NCBI GenBank assembly: GCA_039199225.1
Contig: JBCCSZ010000193.1
Location: 1 to 15,206, forward strand
DNA from: JBCCSZ01 sp039199225
Lineage (GTDB): Bacteria; Bacteroidota; Bacteroidia; Chitinophagales; Saprospiraceae
Length of the DNA: 15,206 nt
Reading direction: 5' to 3'
The translations under genes were made by a program, and so were the position numbers. Below are positions 1 through 7,611 of the stretch, in pieces (within the stretch, counting starts at the first letter, position 1; each line of letters opens with the position of its first letter). The notes under the pieces are model-generated. The model was not told the DNA's origin. It made no database searches and saw only the letters and a list, made by a program, of their open reading frames with translations.

Positions 1-353
1 AACAAAAATCCATCATTTTTGAAAAGTCTAATTGTAATGGCAATTTACAAATTGCTCCTTTAGTCTTACTGAACCTCTTAGAAAACGCCTTTAAGCATAG
101 TGATGCGCTATTAAATGACAAGGGGTTTATTAAGGTGAGGGCCAAGGTAGATGAACAAGATGTTTTACATTTTCAAATATCCAATAGCGTCAAAAAAAAT
201 GGTAGAAAAGAAAGCCAAACTGGTGTTGGCCAAAACAACATCCGAAAGCAATTGGATTTGATCTATAAGCATAAGTATGATTTAAAAACTGAATTATCCA
301 ATGATAGGTTTCATTTGAATTTGGATATTCAATTAGATAGAAAAGACGGATGA
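1..353 (+). CDS. LytS-type sensor histidine kinase, C-terminal fragment
   Basis: This is the 3' end of a gene that begins before the window; reading frame 3 is open from the first base. The roughly 116 residues visible are the ATP-binding part of a LytS/YehU-type histidine kinase (His_kinase plus HATPase_c). The sequence APLVLLNLLENAFKHS is the N-box, and GVGQNNIRKQLDLIY is the Gly-containing G2-box typical of this family, close to the C-terminus. The kinase would phosphorylate a LytTR regulator, and exactly such a gene follows: its ATG overlaps this gene's TGA stop by four bases, so the two are co-transcribed and translationally coupled. The sensory and membrane part lies outside the window, so the signal is unknown. 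An ATG-initiated 72-residue reading at 135 is only an internal start. Confidence 0.9.
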   Translation, partial: QKSIIFEKSNCNGNLQIAPLVLLNLLENAFKHSDALLNDKGFIKVRAKVDEQDVLHFQISNSVKKNGRKESQTGVGQNNIRKQLDLIYKHKYDLKTELSNDRFHLNLDIQLDRKDG

Positions 354-1081
354 CTACCTACAAAACCCTCATCGTTGATGACGAGAAACCTGCCCGTGAG
401 TTGCTCAAACTACACGTCGGAAAGGTCAGTGAATTAGAACTCATCGGTACTTGCTCCAACGCAATCGAAGCAAAGAGAATCTTGTCTGAAAATACAGTTG
501 ACATATTACTGCTGGATGTTCAAATGGATGAAATTACAGGACTGGATTTATTGCGTATGCTAAAAGTTCAGCCAGCCACCATTTTGACGACTGCCTATTC
601 GGAGTTTGCTTTGGAAGGCTATGAATTGGATGTGATAGACTATCTAGTTAAACCTATTTCCTTTCAACGCTTTTTCAAATCTGTTTCGAAAGCTATAGAA
701 TTTGTAAAGGCGAAAAAGGTACTTTCAAATCCGAATTTACCCACTACGCCTACAGCGGCAAATCATCTTTTTATCAAGATCGAAAATAAATTGGTGAAGA
801 TAGAACTCGACAACCTACTCTACTTAGAAAGTTTTGGAGAGTACGTCAAGTTTCATACTTCCGATAAAATGCATATGACCCTAAAGACCTTGACCTCCTT
901 TGAAAAAAGTTTACCCTCCAATTCTTTTTACAGATTACACCGCTCTTACATGGTCAATCTCAATAAGATAGATGTCATCGAAGATGGTTCGGTCAAGATT
1001 GGAGAAAAGTGGATTCCCATCAGTCGCAAATTGAAAGAGGAGTTTCTCCAGATTTTGAAGCGGCGAGGGGTTTATAAATGA
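350..1081 (+). CDS. LytTR-family response regulator
   Basis: A 243-residue DNA-binding response regulator, the normal length for the LytR/AlgR family. The N-terminal receiver has the acidic pair D10/D11, the phosphoacceptor D56 in ILLLDVQMD, T81 and the conserved K101 in DYLVKPISF, so it looks fully functional. Residues about 134-240 form the LytTR DNA-binding domain (LYLESFGEYVKFHT, then FYRLHRSYMVNL). Its ATG lies inside the last codons of the upstream LytS-type kinase, giving a classic two-component operon. Targets cannot be read from the window. The neighbouring M4 protease gene converges on it and is separated by a two-way terminator, so proximity gives no argument for regulation. Confidence 0.95.
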   Translation: MTTYKTLIVDDEKPARELLKLHVGKVSELELIGTCSNAIEAKRILSENTVDILLLDVQMDEITGLDLLRMLKVQPATILTTAYSEFALEGYELDVIDYLVKPISFQRFFKSVSKAIEFVKAKKVLSNPNLPTTPTAANHLFIKIENKLVKIELDNLLYLESFGEYVKFHTSDKMHMTLKTLTSFEKSLPSNSFYRLHRSYMVNLNKIDVIEDGSVKIGEKWIPISRKLKEEFLQILKRRGVYK

Positions 1082-1177
1082 GTAGGAGGAGGTGGCTTTC
1101 TTCTTTTGTAGATGACCTTAAATTTTTTCCTGGTTTTCAGAAAATAGCAAATAAGCTAGCACTCCCAAGCCCAAAAA

Positions 1178-1216
1178 TTTGGAGAGGCTACAAACGCAGC
1201 CCCTCCGAGTCTTTTT
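1178..1216. terminator. Bidirectional intrinsic terminator between convergent genes
   Basis: The stem is formed by GGAG-A-GGCT (1181-1189) and AGCC-C-CTCC (1198-1206): two 4-bp helices split by one A/C mismatch, with an 8-nt loop. On the plus strand five T follow at 1212-1216, overlapping the stop codon of the minus gene. On the minus strand the stem is followed by AAATTTTTGG, which also holds a T run. It sits between the LytTR regulator (ends 1081) and the M4 protease (stop at 1215) and can serve both. Confidence 0.7.
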
Positions 1217-3413
1217 ATCTAAGAAAAACTTTCTTTTGACTATCTATAATAGCACCATTGTCATCGTAGTAAATGTAGAACAAGACCTTGTTGCGAAAAT
1301 CGAAAAGGTCCTGGAAGGAATCTTTTTCTTTTCCTTTAAAAAGTAAATTCCCCATGATGTCGTACACTTTTATATCAGGGTTTTTGAGCGGCTGTTCTAA
1401 TTCTATCTCGTCGTAGCGCTCATCAAGGATGTGGCTGGGCGTTTCTGAGGTTGTTCTCAGATCGTAAAATTCTGCGCACGTTGGATCATCTCCCTCGCAG
1501 TCAACAAGCCGTATTCTGTGACTTGTTCGACTTTGTAGCCCAATCTGTGGCGCATATACATAGATTCTCTTTGTTCGTGGATAGTAGTTGTACTTGGGCC
1601 AATCTGTAACAAATAGTTGAGTGCCTCTGTATTTGTTTCCTTGGCGTTGGCCTGCAATGGTCCACTCATTGGGGAAAGTCCAGGAATACACTACATTGGG
1701 CTGTGGATTAGAAATACTAAAGACCAGATTATCTGACGATTCCTCGCAAATCCAATCCAAGCCTTGAATGGTAAAGTCGCAACTGTAAGCTGGTCCGGCG
1801 CACACAGCATGCCAGGCTTTACCAATGGCGATGGCTTCTTGGGAACATCCACCGTACTCTCTTTGTGCCGTAAACAACACTGCATTTTTAAAGTCCTTAT
1901 AGTCGCTGCCTTGGCCCAGGAGATTGAGTGATTCTAACACAATGGTAATGGCCCTTTCTACACCAATACCAGGAATGTTTAGAGAACTACTTCCCTCGCT
2001 GATTAAATAAAACCAATGTCCAATAAAGGCACCACGCTCGTGGTCCTCTCCGCTTCCACGTTCTGTCGCACAATCCCATATTGGGTTTGCCAAATCTCTG
2101 TCTACCTTGGAGGTTGTACCAGAGTGATCATCTCCTATTACCCAATCAACTGAATTACCTTGGAATTTGTATTCGGCATATACACTGAACATATCAGCCA
2201 GTGCTTCATGCAATTCACCTGAAGGATTATTTCTACCAGTAAAAAATTCATTGACAATGGTATGTCCAATTTCGTGAGCTACTATGTCAAAAACGGCCAT
2301 TGTATTAAATATGCCATTAGAGCTGGAAACCAAGCGGCCAAGTTCGATCAATCCTTCCTCAGAGATTTTTTCTGAGCCATATGCATTGTCTGAATTGGCA
2401 TTAGCAGCTACTTTTATAGTGCCTACCTTTATGCCCAATGCTTTGTAGTATTTTACAGCTTCTGTTGCTGTGTAATGAGCTTGGTATACACTTGGAGCTG
2501 CAATGGTCGCATTCCATCCAGAACCTGTTGTGCTTGGAATAAAATACCTTTCGCCCAATTGATGTAAACCAATCGCTCCTGCCGTTGCTCTTCTATCTAC
2601 ATCATAGGTCATTACACAACCATCAGATGTTACTAACCTGGTGGCACCATCCAACATACTGTCGTCTAATTGTACAATGCCGTAGTTTTCTGTGGGTGCT
2701 GCTAGAGGATTTTTATTATCATGCATTCTGATGATGGCTCCTGTGTTGGCATTGACCCATGCTGTTTTATCAACGACATCGGTAAATTCTGCTCGCCAAG
2801 CCAGCATGTAAGCGCAACTACTTTCCATATGGTGGGTAATGACCAGTTTTCTATCAAAGGTAAATTGGTCATATGAAATAGCGGGAGTATCCAAGGTGTT
2901 CCATAAGATAGATTTTAACTGTTCTGTACCAACGCCTGGGTCTACTTCCATATCTATTCCTGAGCCAATGATTGAGAATATTGTCTCGGCCCTGCAAGGG
3001 TTGCGATTGCCGCCACCCGGGGTGCCGCCGCCAATGATTAAGTAGCCATTGCCCTCAACCTCGACATTTTTATAGTACTGTTGAAAGCGCGAATAGACTA
3101 CATCACTATTCGTGTAGCTGTTGGTCTCTCTATCAAAAACAAATGAATGGTGTTCGTTGGGAGCCAAAAAGGTTTCTAATTCTCTGATGCCGTCTAATTC
3201 GTCTGTACGTGTTTGGTTCAAAGCAATGATACCATTCGGGTAAATAGAATCTGCATAGTACTTCAAAGAGTCGTAGTAATTTGTCTCCATGAAACCATTG
3301 ATGTTGGTACATTCCGATCTGGGGATGTAAGTGTCTTGTGCATATATACTTCCTCCGGAGAAAAAAATACAGCACATAAAAAAGAAAAATACTTTAGAAA
3401 AAAAGGTTTTCAT
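1215..3413 (-). CDS. Secreted thermolysin-like (M4) zinc metalloprotease with T9SS-like tail
   Basis: A secreted endopeptidase precursor of 732 residues. The frame stays open to 3488, but the ATG at 3413 is chosen because it gives a clean signal peptide (MKTFFSKVFFFF..., likely cut after SIYA, residue 25). An FTP-type propeptide follows (VYSRFQQYYKNVEVEG, residues 106-121), then a PepSY-like segment ending in ANTGAIIRMHDN (222-233). The catalytic domain has the zinc site HEIGH (380-384), the third ligand E403 in HEALADMF, and H458 in DHERGAFIG, which matches thermolysin His231. The match to M4 spacing is good, so it should be active after removal of the propeptide. Residues about 548-640 resemble a PKD-like Bacteroidota domain. 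The last about 45 residues (IKVYDIMGNLLFKG...KKVFLR) look like a shortened T9SS sorting domain. A Gly-rich loop (GGGTPGGGN) interrupts the propeptide. The gene is transcribed alone. Confidence 0.93.
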   Translation of the reverse strand: MKTFFSKVFFFFMCCIFFSGGSIYAQDTYIPRSECTNINGFMETNYYDSLKYYADSIYPNGIIALNQTRTDELDGIRELETFLAPNEHHSFVFDRETNSYTNSDVVYSRFQQYYKNVEVEGNGYLIIGGGTPGGGNRNPCRAETIFSIIGSGIDMEVDPGVGTEQLKSILWNTLDTPAISYDQFTFDRKLVITHHMESSCAYMLAWRAEFTDVVDKTAWVNANTGAIIRMHDNKNPLAAPTENYGIVQLDDSMLDGATRLVTSDGCVMTYDVDRRATAGAIGLHQLGERYFIPSTTGSGWNATIAAPSVYQAHYTATEAVKYYKALGIKVGTIKVAANANSDNAYGSEKISEEGLIELGRLVSSSNGIFNTMAVFDIVAHEIGHTIVNEFFTGRNNPSGELHEALADMFSVYAEYKFQGNSVDWVIGDDHSGTTSKVDRDLANPIWDCATERGSGEDHERGAFIGHWFYLISEGSSSLNIPGIGVERAITIVLESLNLLGQGSDYKDFKNAVLFTAQREYGGCSQEAIAIGKAWHAVCAGPAYSCDFTIQGLDWICEESSDNLVFSISNPQPNVVYSWTFPNEWTIAGQRQGNKYRGTQLFVTDWPKYNYYPRTKRIYVYAPQIGLQSRTSHRIRLVDCEGDDPTCAEFYDLRTTSETPSHILDERYDEIELEQPLKNPDIKVYDIMGNLLFKGKEKDSFQDLFDFRNKVLFYIYYDDNGAIIDSQKKVFLR

Positions 3414-3814
3414 AATCAATATATTTAGTGATAAATAGATGCAAAAGACTACCTGCTTTGCCCATGCATTTAGACAAAGTATAGACATATGTAAGATGCC
3501 AATAGACGATGCTAATGTCTATTAGAAAATAACATATCAGGTATTTAGCAAATACGTAATGACCAAAGACTACCTACTTAGTAGACTGGTTACCATAGAA
3601 ATATCCCAACAGTTGAACAGCTGTCAACTAGAAATATATTTTTGAGGAACTCAAAAAGCCAATCGTATTAATCTTTGGTATTGCTAATTAAATGGAATTA
3701 AGAAGAGTGATGAAATATTTTTTGTTGCTTTTTAAAAGAAAGGTATTTTTCTAGCTTCAATATACAAACGAATAATTACAAATTTTAGTTTCCATCAAAA
3801 GCTATTAAATTTTT

Positions 3815-3895
3815 TTTATCATCTCCTTTTTTCTTTACCTACCTCTAGTCTAAATTGTGACTTTCCACTACTGAATCGGATGAGCATCCAAAATA
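3815..3895 (+). repeat. Diverged intergenic repeat, copy A
   Basis: Copy A aligns with copy B at 5942-6025. From ATCTCC to TGAATC it aligns without gaps over about 57 positions, with about 17 mismatches by hand count (roughly 70% identity), mostly transitions. The shared blocks are ATCTCC, a pyrimidine run with CTTT, TACCT, AAAT.GTGA, TGAATC and GAGCAT. No gene follows on the plus strand. It may be a promoter or RNA leader remnant, or an old duplicated element. Confidence 0.5.
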
Positions 3896-3916
3896 AAGCC
3901 TCTCCAAAAAATACTT

Positions 3917-3956
3917 GCCCTTAAACCAAGGGCTTGGGCTGTCAATAAAATGACAG
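3917..3956 (+). other. Two consecutive small hairpins
   Basis: GCCCTT-AAACC-AAGGGC (3917-3933) is a perfect 6-bp stem with a 5-nt loop. It is followed after five bases by CTGTCA-ATAAAA-TGACAG (3939-3956), another perfect 6-bp stem. They lie just downstream of repeat copy A, on the same strand. Copy B is likewise followed by a hairpin of different sequence (6032-6046). They could be parts of a small RNA or a leader. There is no T run, so an intrinsic terminator is less likely. Confidence 0.4.
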
Positions 3957-4074
3957 ATGATGCTGTTGATTGATTGCCATGTGGTACCGATCTAAAACCA
4001 ATGGATAAATTTAAATTTGAAAAGTTATAAATGCCCCCAGAGCTTACCCTTAATATACTGAGGTAAAAGTGACC

Positions 4075-4115
4075 AAACCCATCAAATATCCAGCAAGTAA
4101 ATATCTGATGGGTTT
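4075..4115 (-). terminator. Hairpin terminator of the haloperoxidase-like gene
   Basis: AAACCCATCA (4075-4084) pairs perfectly with TGATGGGTTT (4106-4115). After one mismatch four more A/T pairs extend the stem, leaving an 11-nt loop. The hairpin lies about 100 bases past the stop of the minus-strand gene that ends at 4217. On the minus strand a TTTT run comes about ten bases after the stem rather than directly, so termination or 3'-end protection is likely but the classic form is incomplete. Confidence 0.5.
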
Positions 4116-4216
4116 AGGCATCCACGAAACAGGAATTTCCTTTTTCTACCTTTGATGGTCGGTGAGTATATACAACTGCACCACTGCAATGGCAGATAAA
4201 AGAGGCTGCTTTGCAA

Positions 4217-5557
4217 TTATTTAAACTGTAGTGTCGCTATATTCTGACCAACCTTGATGCCTTGATCAATGCCAACATCAATGGCTGCTCGGTAGTGAAT
4301 ACCTCCATAGAGGCGGCTGATGGCCGCTTCATCTGCAAACTCATAGAATGAATCGAAAGACCTTGGAGAGCCGTCTATGTCGGTACGATTGACATGTGTT
4401 CTATCCACGAAAGAATAATTTTCTCCGAATAAGTCCGTCAGAATTTCGGCGGTAGCACCTGATTGAACGGAATGTCCAGAAGTATATTCAGGAAAAGGTG
4501 GCGTTGCCAAAGGAATGGACCACGTATTGTCAATGTATTCATGGATGTACGTGATCGGCCTTATCAGATTGTAGTGGTATTTTGCCTTCCAACACGATAC
4601 AAAGGCATCGTGAATTCCCATTCCAAGCTTAGCATATACTTCGGCAGTTCGCGCCAAGTCTGCTCCTTCATCGGAAAGGACTTGCATCATAATGGAATAA
4701 GAATGGCCCGGAGGGGTGGCAGTGTTGCCAGGGTCATCACTCCAAAATTCGGCAATCACCTTTTGTTCGGGAGTCAAATTGAGTACTGCCTCGTATACCT
4801 CGACGGCTTCTAAGTAAAAATTAGAGCTGGTATCTGTTGAGTAGGTAGGAGGAGGTATTGGCAATAAATCATCAACATTCTTTTCCATAAAAGGTCTGAC
4901 ATCGCCCCAATAGGGTTGCAAAGGAATGGGGGTGGAAGAACTTGTAGGCTCCCAAAGCCCATCCCCGGTCGGTACGACATAAGATGATGGAAAATTATTA
5001 TTGTAGCACTCTGCCTGTCCATCGCTATTGGCAAATGTGAGGACAACATTCCCAACAGACTCCCCATACGCTATGGACCGATTGATGACATCATCAGAAG
5101 CCTCTGTTCTAAACTGATTCTCATATCGCGTTTCTAGATCGTCGATCAAAGACAGATTATCGGTTGAAGTTGTCTGAAAGCAACTTTTCAGAAATACGCT
5201 CAAGATGGCATTAGCCACCGCCCCCCAATGATACTCTTTGCTTCCATCCACCGCAGGGATGGTGCCAACGGCAAAGTCGGTCAGTTGCCCCTCCAGCGAT
5301 CTATATCCTGGCATTCCAGACCTGACTCCTTCATAAAGCGCCAATCCTGAATACCCATATACACGGGCCGCAACAGGAGGCGTGTAGCCAGCTGTTTCCT
5401 CTGTCAGTTGTAAAGTCAGCTCAATCCAATCCAAGACGACATCTGAAGAATAGTCGGATGTCTCCAATATCGTGGGCTGATCGTCGTCTTTTTGGCAACT
5501 ACTTAAAATGAAAATGACTGCAAGAAGAGGGATTAAATAGAGATTGATTTTTCTCAT
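4217..5557 (-). CDS. Vanadium-haloperoxidase / PAP2-family phosphatase lipoprotein
   Basis: A 446-residue lipoprotein of the vanadium-dependent haloperoxidase / acid phosphatase (PAP2) superfamily. The ATG at 5557 is preferred to a TTG two codons upstream. The signal ends in a lipobox, ILSSC (Cys21), followed by QKDDDQ, which closely resembles the surface-export signal of Bacteroidota lipoproteins. The three anion-binding motifs are present in order: KYHYNLIRP (K-x6-RP, about 326-334), EYTSGH (H362, where the usual form is PSGH), and SRLYGGIHYRAAID (SR-x5-H-x3-D, with R415, H421, D427). The site could bind vanadate or phosphate; which one cannot be decided from these motifs. Length and layout match the bacterial haloperoxidase-like group, whose members often dephosphorylate rather than halogenate. 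It is monocistronic, with a hairpin terminator and a long divergent upstream region shared with the hemerythrin gene. Confidence 0.9.
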   Translation of the reverse strand: MRKINLYLIPLLAVIFILSSCQKDDDQPTILETSDYSSDVVLDWIELTLQLTEETAGYTPPVAARVYGYSGLALYEGVRSGMPGYRSLEGQLTDFAVGTIPAVDGSKEYHWGAVANAILSVFLKSCFQTTSTDNLSLIDDLETRYENQFRTEASDDVINRSIAYGESVGNVVLTFANSDGQAECYNNNFPSSYVVPTGDGLWEPTSSSTPIPLQPYWGDVRPFMEKNVDDLLPIPPPTYSTDTSSNFYLEAVEVYEAVLNLTPEQKVIAEFWSDDPGNTATPPGHSYSIMMQVLSDEGADLARTAEVYAKLGMGIHDAFVSCWKAKYHYNLIRPITYIHEYIDNTWSIPLATPPFPEYTSGHSVQSGATAEILTDLFGENYSFVDRTHVNRTDIDGSPRSFDSFYEFADEAAISRLYGGIHYRAAIDVGIDQGIKVGQNIATLQFK

Positions 5558-5631
5558 TGTCAACTACTTTTGATTTTTAAATGACGTCCTATGCACTTAG
5601 GCTCTACAAACTTGATGCTAGTTCCATGTAC

Positions 5632-5660
5632 CTTTGACAGGAATTACTTTACTTTGACAG
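5632..5660. repeat. CTTTGACAG direct repeat with 20-base period
   Basis: CTTTGACAG occurs at 5632-5640 and 5652-5660, exactly 20 bases apart (about two helical turns), about 75-100 bases upstream of the start of the haloperoxidase-like lipoprotein. Same-face spacing is what tandem regulator binding sites show. The first copy is also part of TACCTTTG, which fits the Bacteroidota -7 box on the plus strand. Confidence 0.4.
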
Positions 5661-5941
5661 TAGAGTGCCTAATAGCATTATTTAGAAACCAATCGTACCG
5701 GGGAATAGATGCATTCGTCCCCTAATTTATTGTAAGTATCTGGACAAAACCGTGTTATCCTTAGTATGAAGGTGAAAGTCGTTCAAAAGAAGTCATTATT
5801 CAATTTGTGTAGGTACTTATGCTATTGTTCAAATTTTGTTTTGTCTTTAAAAGGGATGGACTGTTCATCGAAAACAATGAACGTACAAGCACAGGGCGCG
5901 ATTTGGTTTTAGATTGAGTATAAGCACAGCATAAACGGTTT

Positions 5942-6025
5942 TTTCTACCATCTCCCATTTTCTTTGCTTACCTTTATTTGAAATCGTGATTCCTGGCCAA
6001 TGAATCAAAGAGCATTCAGAAATAC
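5942..6025 (+). repeat. Diverged intergenic repeat, copy B
   Basis: This is the partner of copy A (3815-3895), aligned there at about 70% identity over the gap-free core. It lies about 80-160 bases upstream of the hemerythrin gene start and contains TACCTTTA followed by TTTG, so it could include the promoter of that gene. Each copy is also about 390-480 bases upstream of the minus-strand gene to its left. Each is followed by a short hairpin of different sequence (here ACTCG/CGAGT at 6032-6046). Confidence 0.5.
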
Positions 6026-6103
6026 CCCATCACTCGAATGCCGAGTAAAAATTGAGAATTTACTTTATTGCAATTTGAGCTACCTCTGATATATAAACAT
6101 CAT

Positions 6104-6835
6104 ATGAACATTCCACTTATAACACATAGAGATATTCTGGCTGATGTAATTCATACCAACCATCGGGTTTTAATGGTACTGGAACGGATGGGGATAAAGC
6201 TGGGCGTTGGTAATAGGACTATTGAGCAGATCGCCGAGACAAATGGCATCCAGCCAGGGGCGCTCGTTGTTATTATCAATTTGTTTTGCAACGAAGTATA
6301 TACCCCAACTGCGAATAGCCATTTCGACTACATTCCCGATTTTTTGAAATATCTGAAGAAGTCCCATCAGTACTTTCTGACAGAAAAGATTCCTGCTATC
6401 CAAAGACAGATACAACAACTGGTACATCTGCTGCACGACTCTAAAGCCCATATGGTAGAGTCTTTCTACAATGAGTATATCGAAGAAGTGACAGAGCATA
6501 TCGAGTATGAGAATGAGACCGTATTCCCATTTATTGAAGAGATGTATGATGCCTTTTTAAACAAAAGAGATACCAGCCTACTCTTAATGGAATATGATAT
6601 CGGGATTTACGACGACCAGCATGGTGATGTGGAAGATATGTTGAAAGACCTGAAAAATGTCCTCATTCGCCACTTGCCACAGACTGAGGTAGGGAGCATC
6701 AGAAGGCGGGCCTTGGAAGAGCTATTCGAGTTGGAATCCGACCTTTCCAGCCATACTCGTATAGAGGATGATGTATTGATACCTCTAGTGAAAAAACTGG
6801 AAGGAGAAATGCGTTCAATGAGCAAATTGGTTTGA
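6104..6835 (+). CDS. Hemerythrin-domain di-iron protein (RIC/ScdA-like) without N-terminal Cys pair
   Basis: A 243-residue cytoplasmic protein with a DUF542-like N-terminus (residues 10-60) and a hemerythrin HHE domain. Candidate iron ligands are H88 (KKSHQYF), H132 and E136 (EHIEYENE), H173 (DQHGDVED), and H217 with E221/D222 (SHTRIEDD), a complete set for an oxo-bridged di-iron site. In ScdA/YtfE iron-sulfur repair proteins the N-terminal domain carries a Cys-Cys-Gly-Gly motif. Here that place reads GIKLGVGNRT with no Cys, so classic repair of iron-sulfur clusters is doubtful, and sensing or handling of oxygen or nitric oxide is as likely. ATG 6104 is preferred to a TTG at 6068. The next gene is a LuxR-type regulator in the same direction, 179 bases away, which suggests a sensor-regulator pair. 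Confidence 0.88.
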   Translation: MNIPLITHRDILADVIHTNHRVLMVLERMGIKLGVGNRTIEQIAETNGIQPGALVVIINLFCNEVYTPTANSHFDYIPDFLKYLKKSHQYFLTEKIPAIQRQIQQLVHLLHDSKAHMVESFYNEYIEEVTEHIEYENETVFPFIEEMYDAFLNKRDTSLLLMEYDIGIYDDQHGDVEDMLKDLKNVLIRHLPQTEVGSIRRRALEELFELESDLSSHTRIEDDVLIPLVKKLEGEMRSMSKLV

Positions 6836-6983
6836 CAAATGGGCTTAGTTCGTGAGATTAAATGAACGAATACTTTGCATGAAAGCTTTTCCACATACTT
6901 CCTTTAAAATACGCACTGATGCCATGGCATCGCCTGCGTTTTTGGTCTTATCCACAAAAAATCTCTCCAACTTATTATTAACC

Positions 6984-6992
6984 CAATAGCTA
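6984..6992 (-). promoter_or_regulatory. TAGCTATTG site in front of the LuxR-type gene
   Basis: CAATAGCTA on the plus strand is the inverse of TAGCTATTG, a 9-mer found twice more at 7703-7711 and 7734-7742 beyond the same regulator gene. This copy lies 23 bases before the TTG start. It may be an autoregulatory operator. Confidence 0.3.
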
Positions 6993-7014
6993 TGAGCTGA
7001 TTAACTTTTTTGGT

Positions 7015-7611
7015 TTGAAAAAGAAGAGTGTTAAAATATTGATTGTAGACAAGTCGGAGATTATCCTACAGGGATTGTCTGCCTTACTGCTAGACAAAAA
7101 CAACACTTCTCTTGCCATTGAACATTGTCGAGACGAAAGCAAAATTCAACAGGCAATCCACAAAGTATCCCCCAAAATCTTAATAGCAAGTCCTAGCGTC
7201 TTTGAACAAAACGCCAAACAACTCACCCCCCTCAAAGAAAAATATGAAATCCTTTCAATCGGCCTGGTGTATTCGTTTCAGCATCCCAACAGCTTGACAG
7301 CATATGAGGGGCTCATCTACCTGAATGATGACGCTAAGAAAATTCAACTGACTGTAGATGAGCTGCTCGAGAAACACAGTAGGTCAATTAGTACCCCACA
7401 AAGTGATGCCTTAACCCCTAGAGAAAAAGAGATCCTCAAGTTATTGGTCAGTGGAAATACCACCAAACAGATCGCTACAATCCTTCACATCAGTACGCAT
7501 ACCGTTAATGCCCACCGCAAGAATATTATGCGAAAATTGGGGGTCAAAACCGTATCAGGGCTTACCATTTACGCAGTTATAAACAACATTATCACGCTGA
7601 AAGAGATATGA
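7015..7611 (+). CDS. LuxR-type regulator with degenerate receiver domain
   Basis: A 198-residue NarL/FixJ-like protein. The N-terminal half has the receiver fold start (KILIVDKSEIILQGLSALL), but the acidic pair is D12-K13 and the phosphoacceptor position in PKILIASPS is Ala/Ser, so aspartyl phosphorylation is unlikely. Residues 131-195 are a standard LuxR helix-turn-helix (LTPREKEILKLLVSGNTTKQIA, read in two parts as LTPREKEILKLL and SGNTTKQIA; recognition helix THTVNAHRKNIMRKL). The start is a TTG: an in-frame stop lies at 6979 and no ATG fits. It follows the hemerythrin gene and has no kinase partner in view, so it may respond to that protein or to another non-phosphate signal. Copies of TAGCTATTG before and after the gene are candidate sites for it. 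Confidence 0.88.
   Translation: MKKKSVKILIVDKSEIILQGLSALLLDKNNTSLAIEHCRDESKIQQAIHKVSPKILIASPSVFEQNAKQLTPLKEKYEILSIGLVYSFQHPNSLTAYEGLIYLNDDAKKIQLTVDELLEKHSRSISTPQSDALTPREKEILKLLVSGNTTKQIATILHISTHTVNAHRKNIMRKLGVKTVSGLTIYAVINNIITLKEI

Larger units (their letters stand above)
3414..4216. other. Non-coding stretch of 803 bases upstream of the M4 protease
   Basis: I see no credible gene on either strand. The stretch is rich in small symmetries: AATAGAC/GTCTATT (3501-3507 and 3517-3523), an 11-base palindrome CTACTTAGTAG (3574-3584), a near-palindrome AGTTGAACAG-CTGTCAACT with one extra base (3611-3629), and a perfect 8-bp hairpin TTTTTGAG-GAA-CTCAAAAA (3639-3657). AAAGACTACCT occurs twice (3444-3454 and 3565-3575, 121 bases apart). 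Further on lie the diverged repeat (3815-3895), two consecutive hairpins (3917-3956) and the terminator of the haloperoxidase-like gene (4075-4115). A TAnnTTTG-like box, TACCTTTG, occurs on the plus strand at 4147-4154, but no plus-strand gene follows it. Palindromes close to 3413 are possible regulator sites for the protease gene. Confidence 0.6.
5558..6103. other. Divergent intergenic region of 546 bases
   Basis: This stretch separates the minus-strand haloperoxidase-like gene from the plus-strand hemerythrin gene, so it must hold both promoters. No gene is visible. It contains the CTTTGACAG direct repeat (5632-5660), a GGGGA/TCCCC hairpin with a 13-nt loop (5700-5722), an inverted repeat GTTCAT-N8-ATGAAC (5863-5882), repeat copy B (5942-6025) and the hairpin ACTCG-AATGC-CGAGT (6032-6046). 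GTTCAT-N8-ATGAAC is a plausible dimer site for a regulator of either gene. No match to the Fnr/Dnr core TTGAT-N4-ATCAA was found. Confidence 0.6.

Noticed and set aside
3414..3488. N-terminal extension of the M4 protease to 3488
   Set aside because: The extra 25 residues would precede a complete signal peptide that starts at the ATG at 3413; the extension overlaps likely promoter DNA.
3917..3956. A tRNA or a CRISPR-like repeat
   Set aside because: The two hairpins are too short and lack any cloverleaf or anticodon-arm layout; there is no regularly spaced repeat array anywhere in the window.
4463..4813. Plus-strand open frame within the haloperoxidase-like gene
   Set aside because: It lies opposite to the three conserved haloperoxidase motifs and has no recognisable signal, domain or start context.
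3882..5999. Possible tiny peptides read from the two diverged repeats
   Set aside because: ATG-started frames exist in both copies, but they differ in frame, length and sequence, and the indel between copies is a single base, which does not fit coding conservation.
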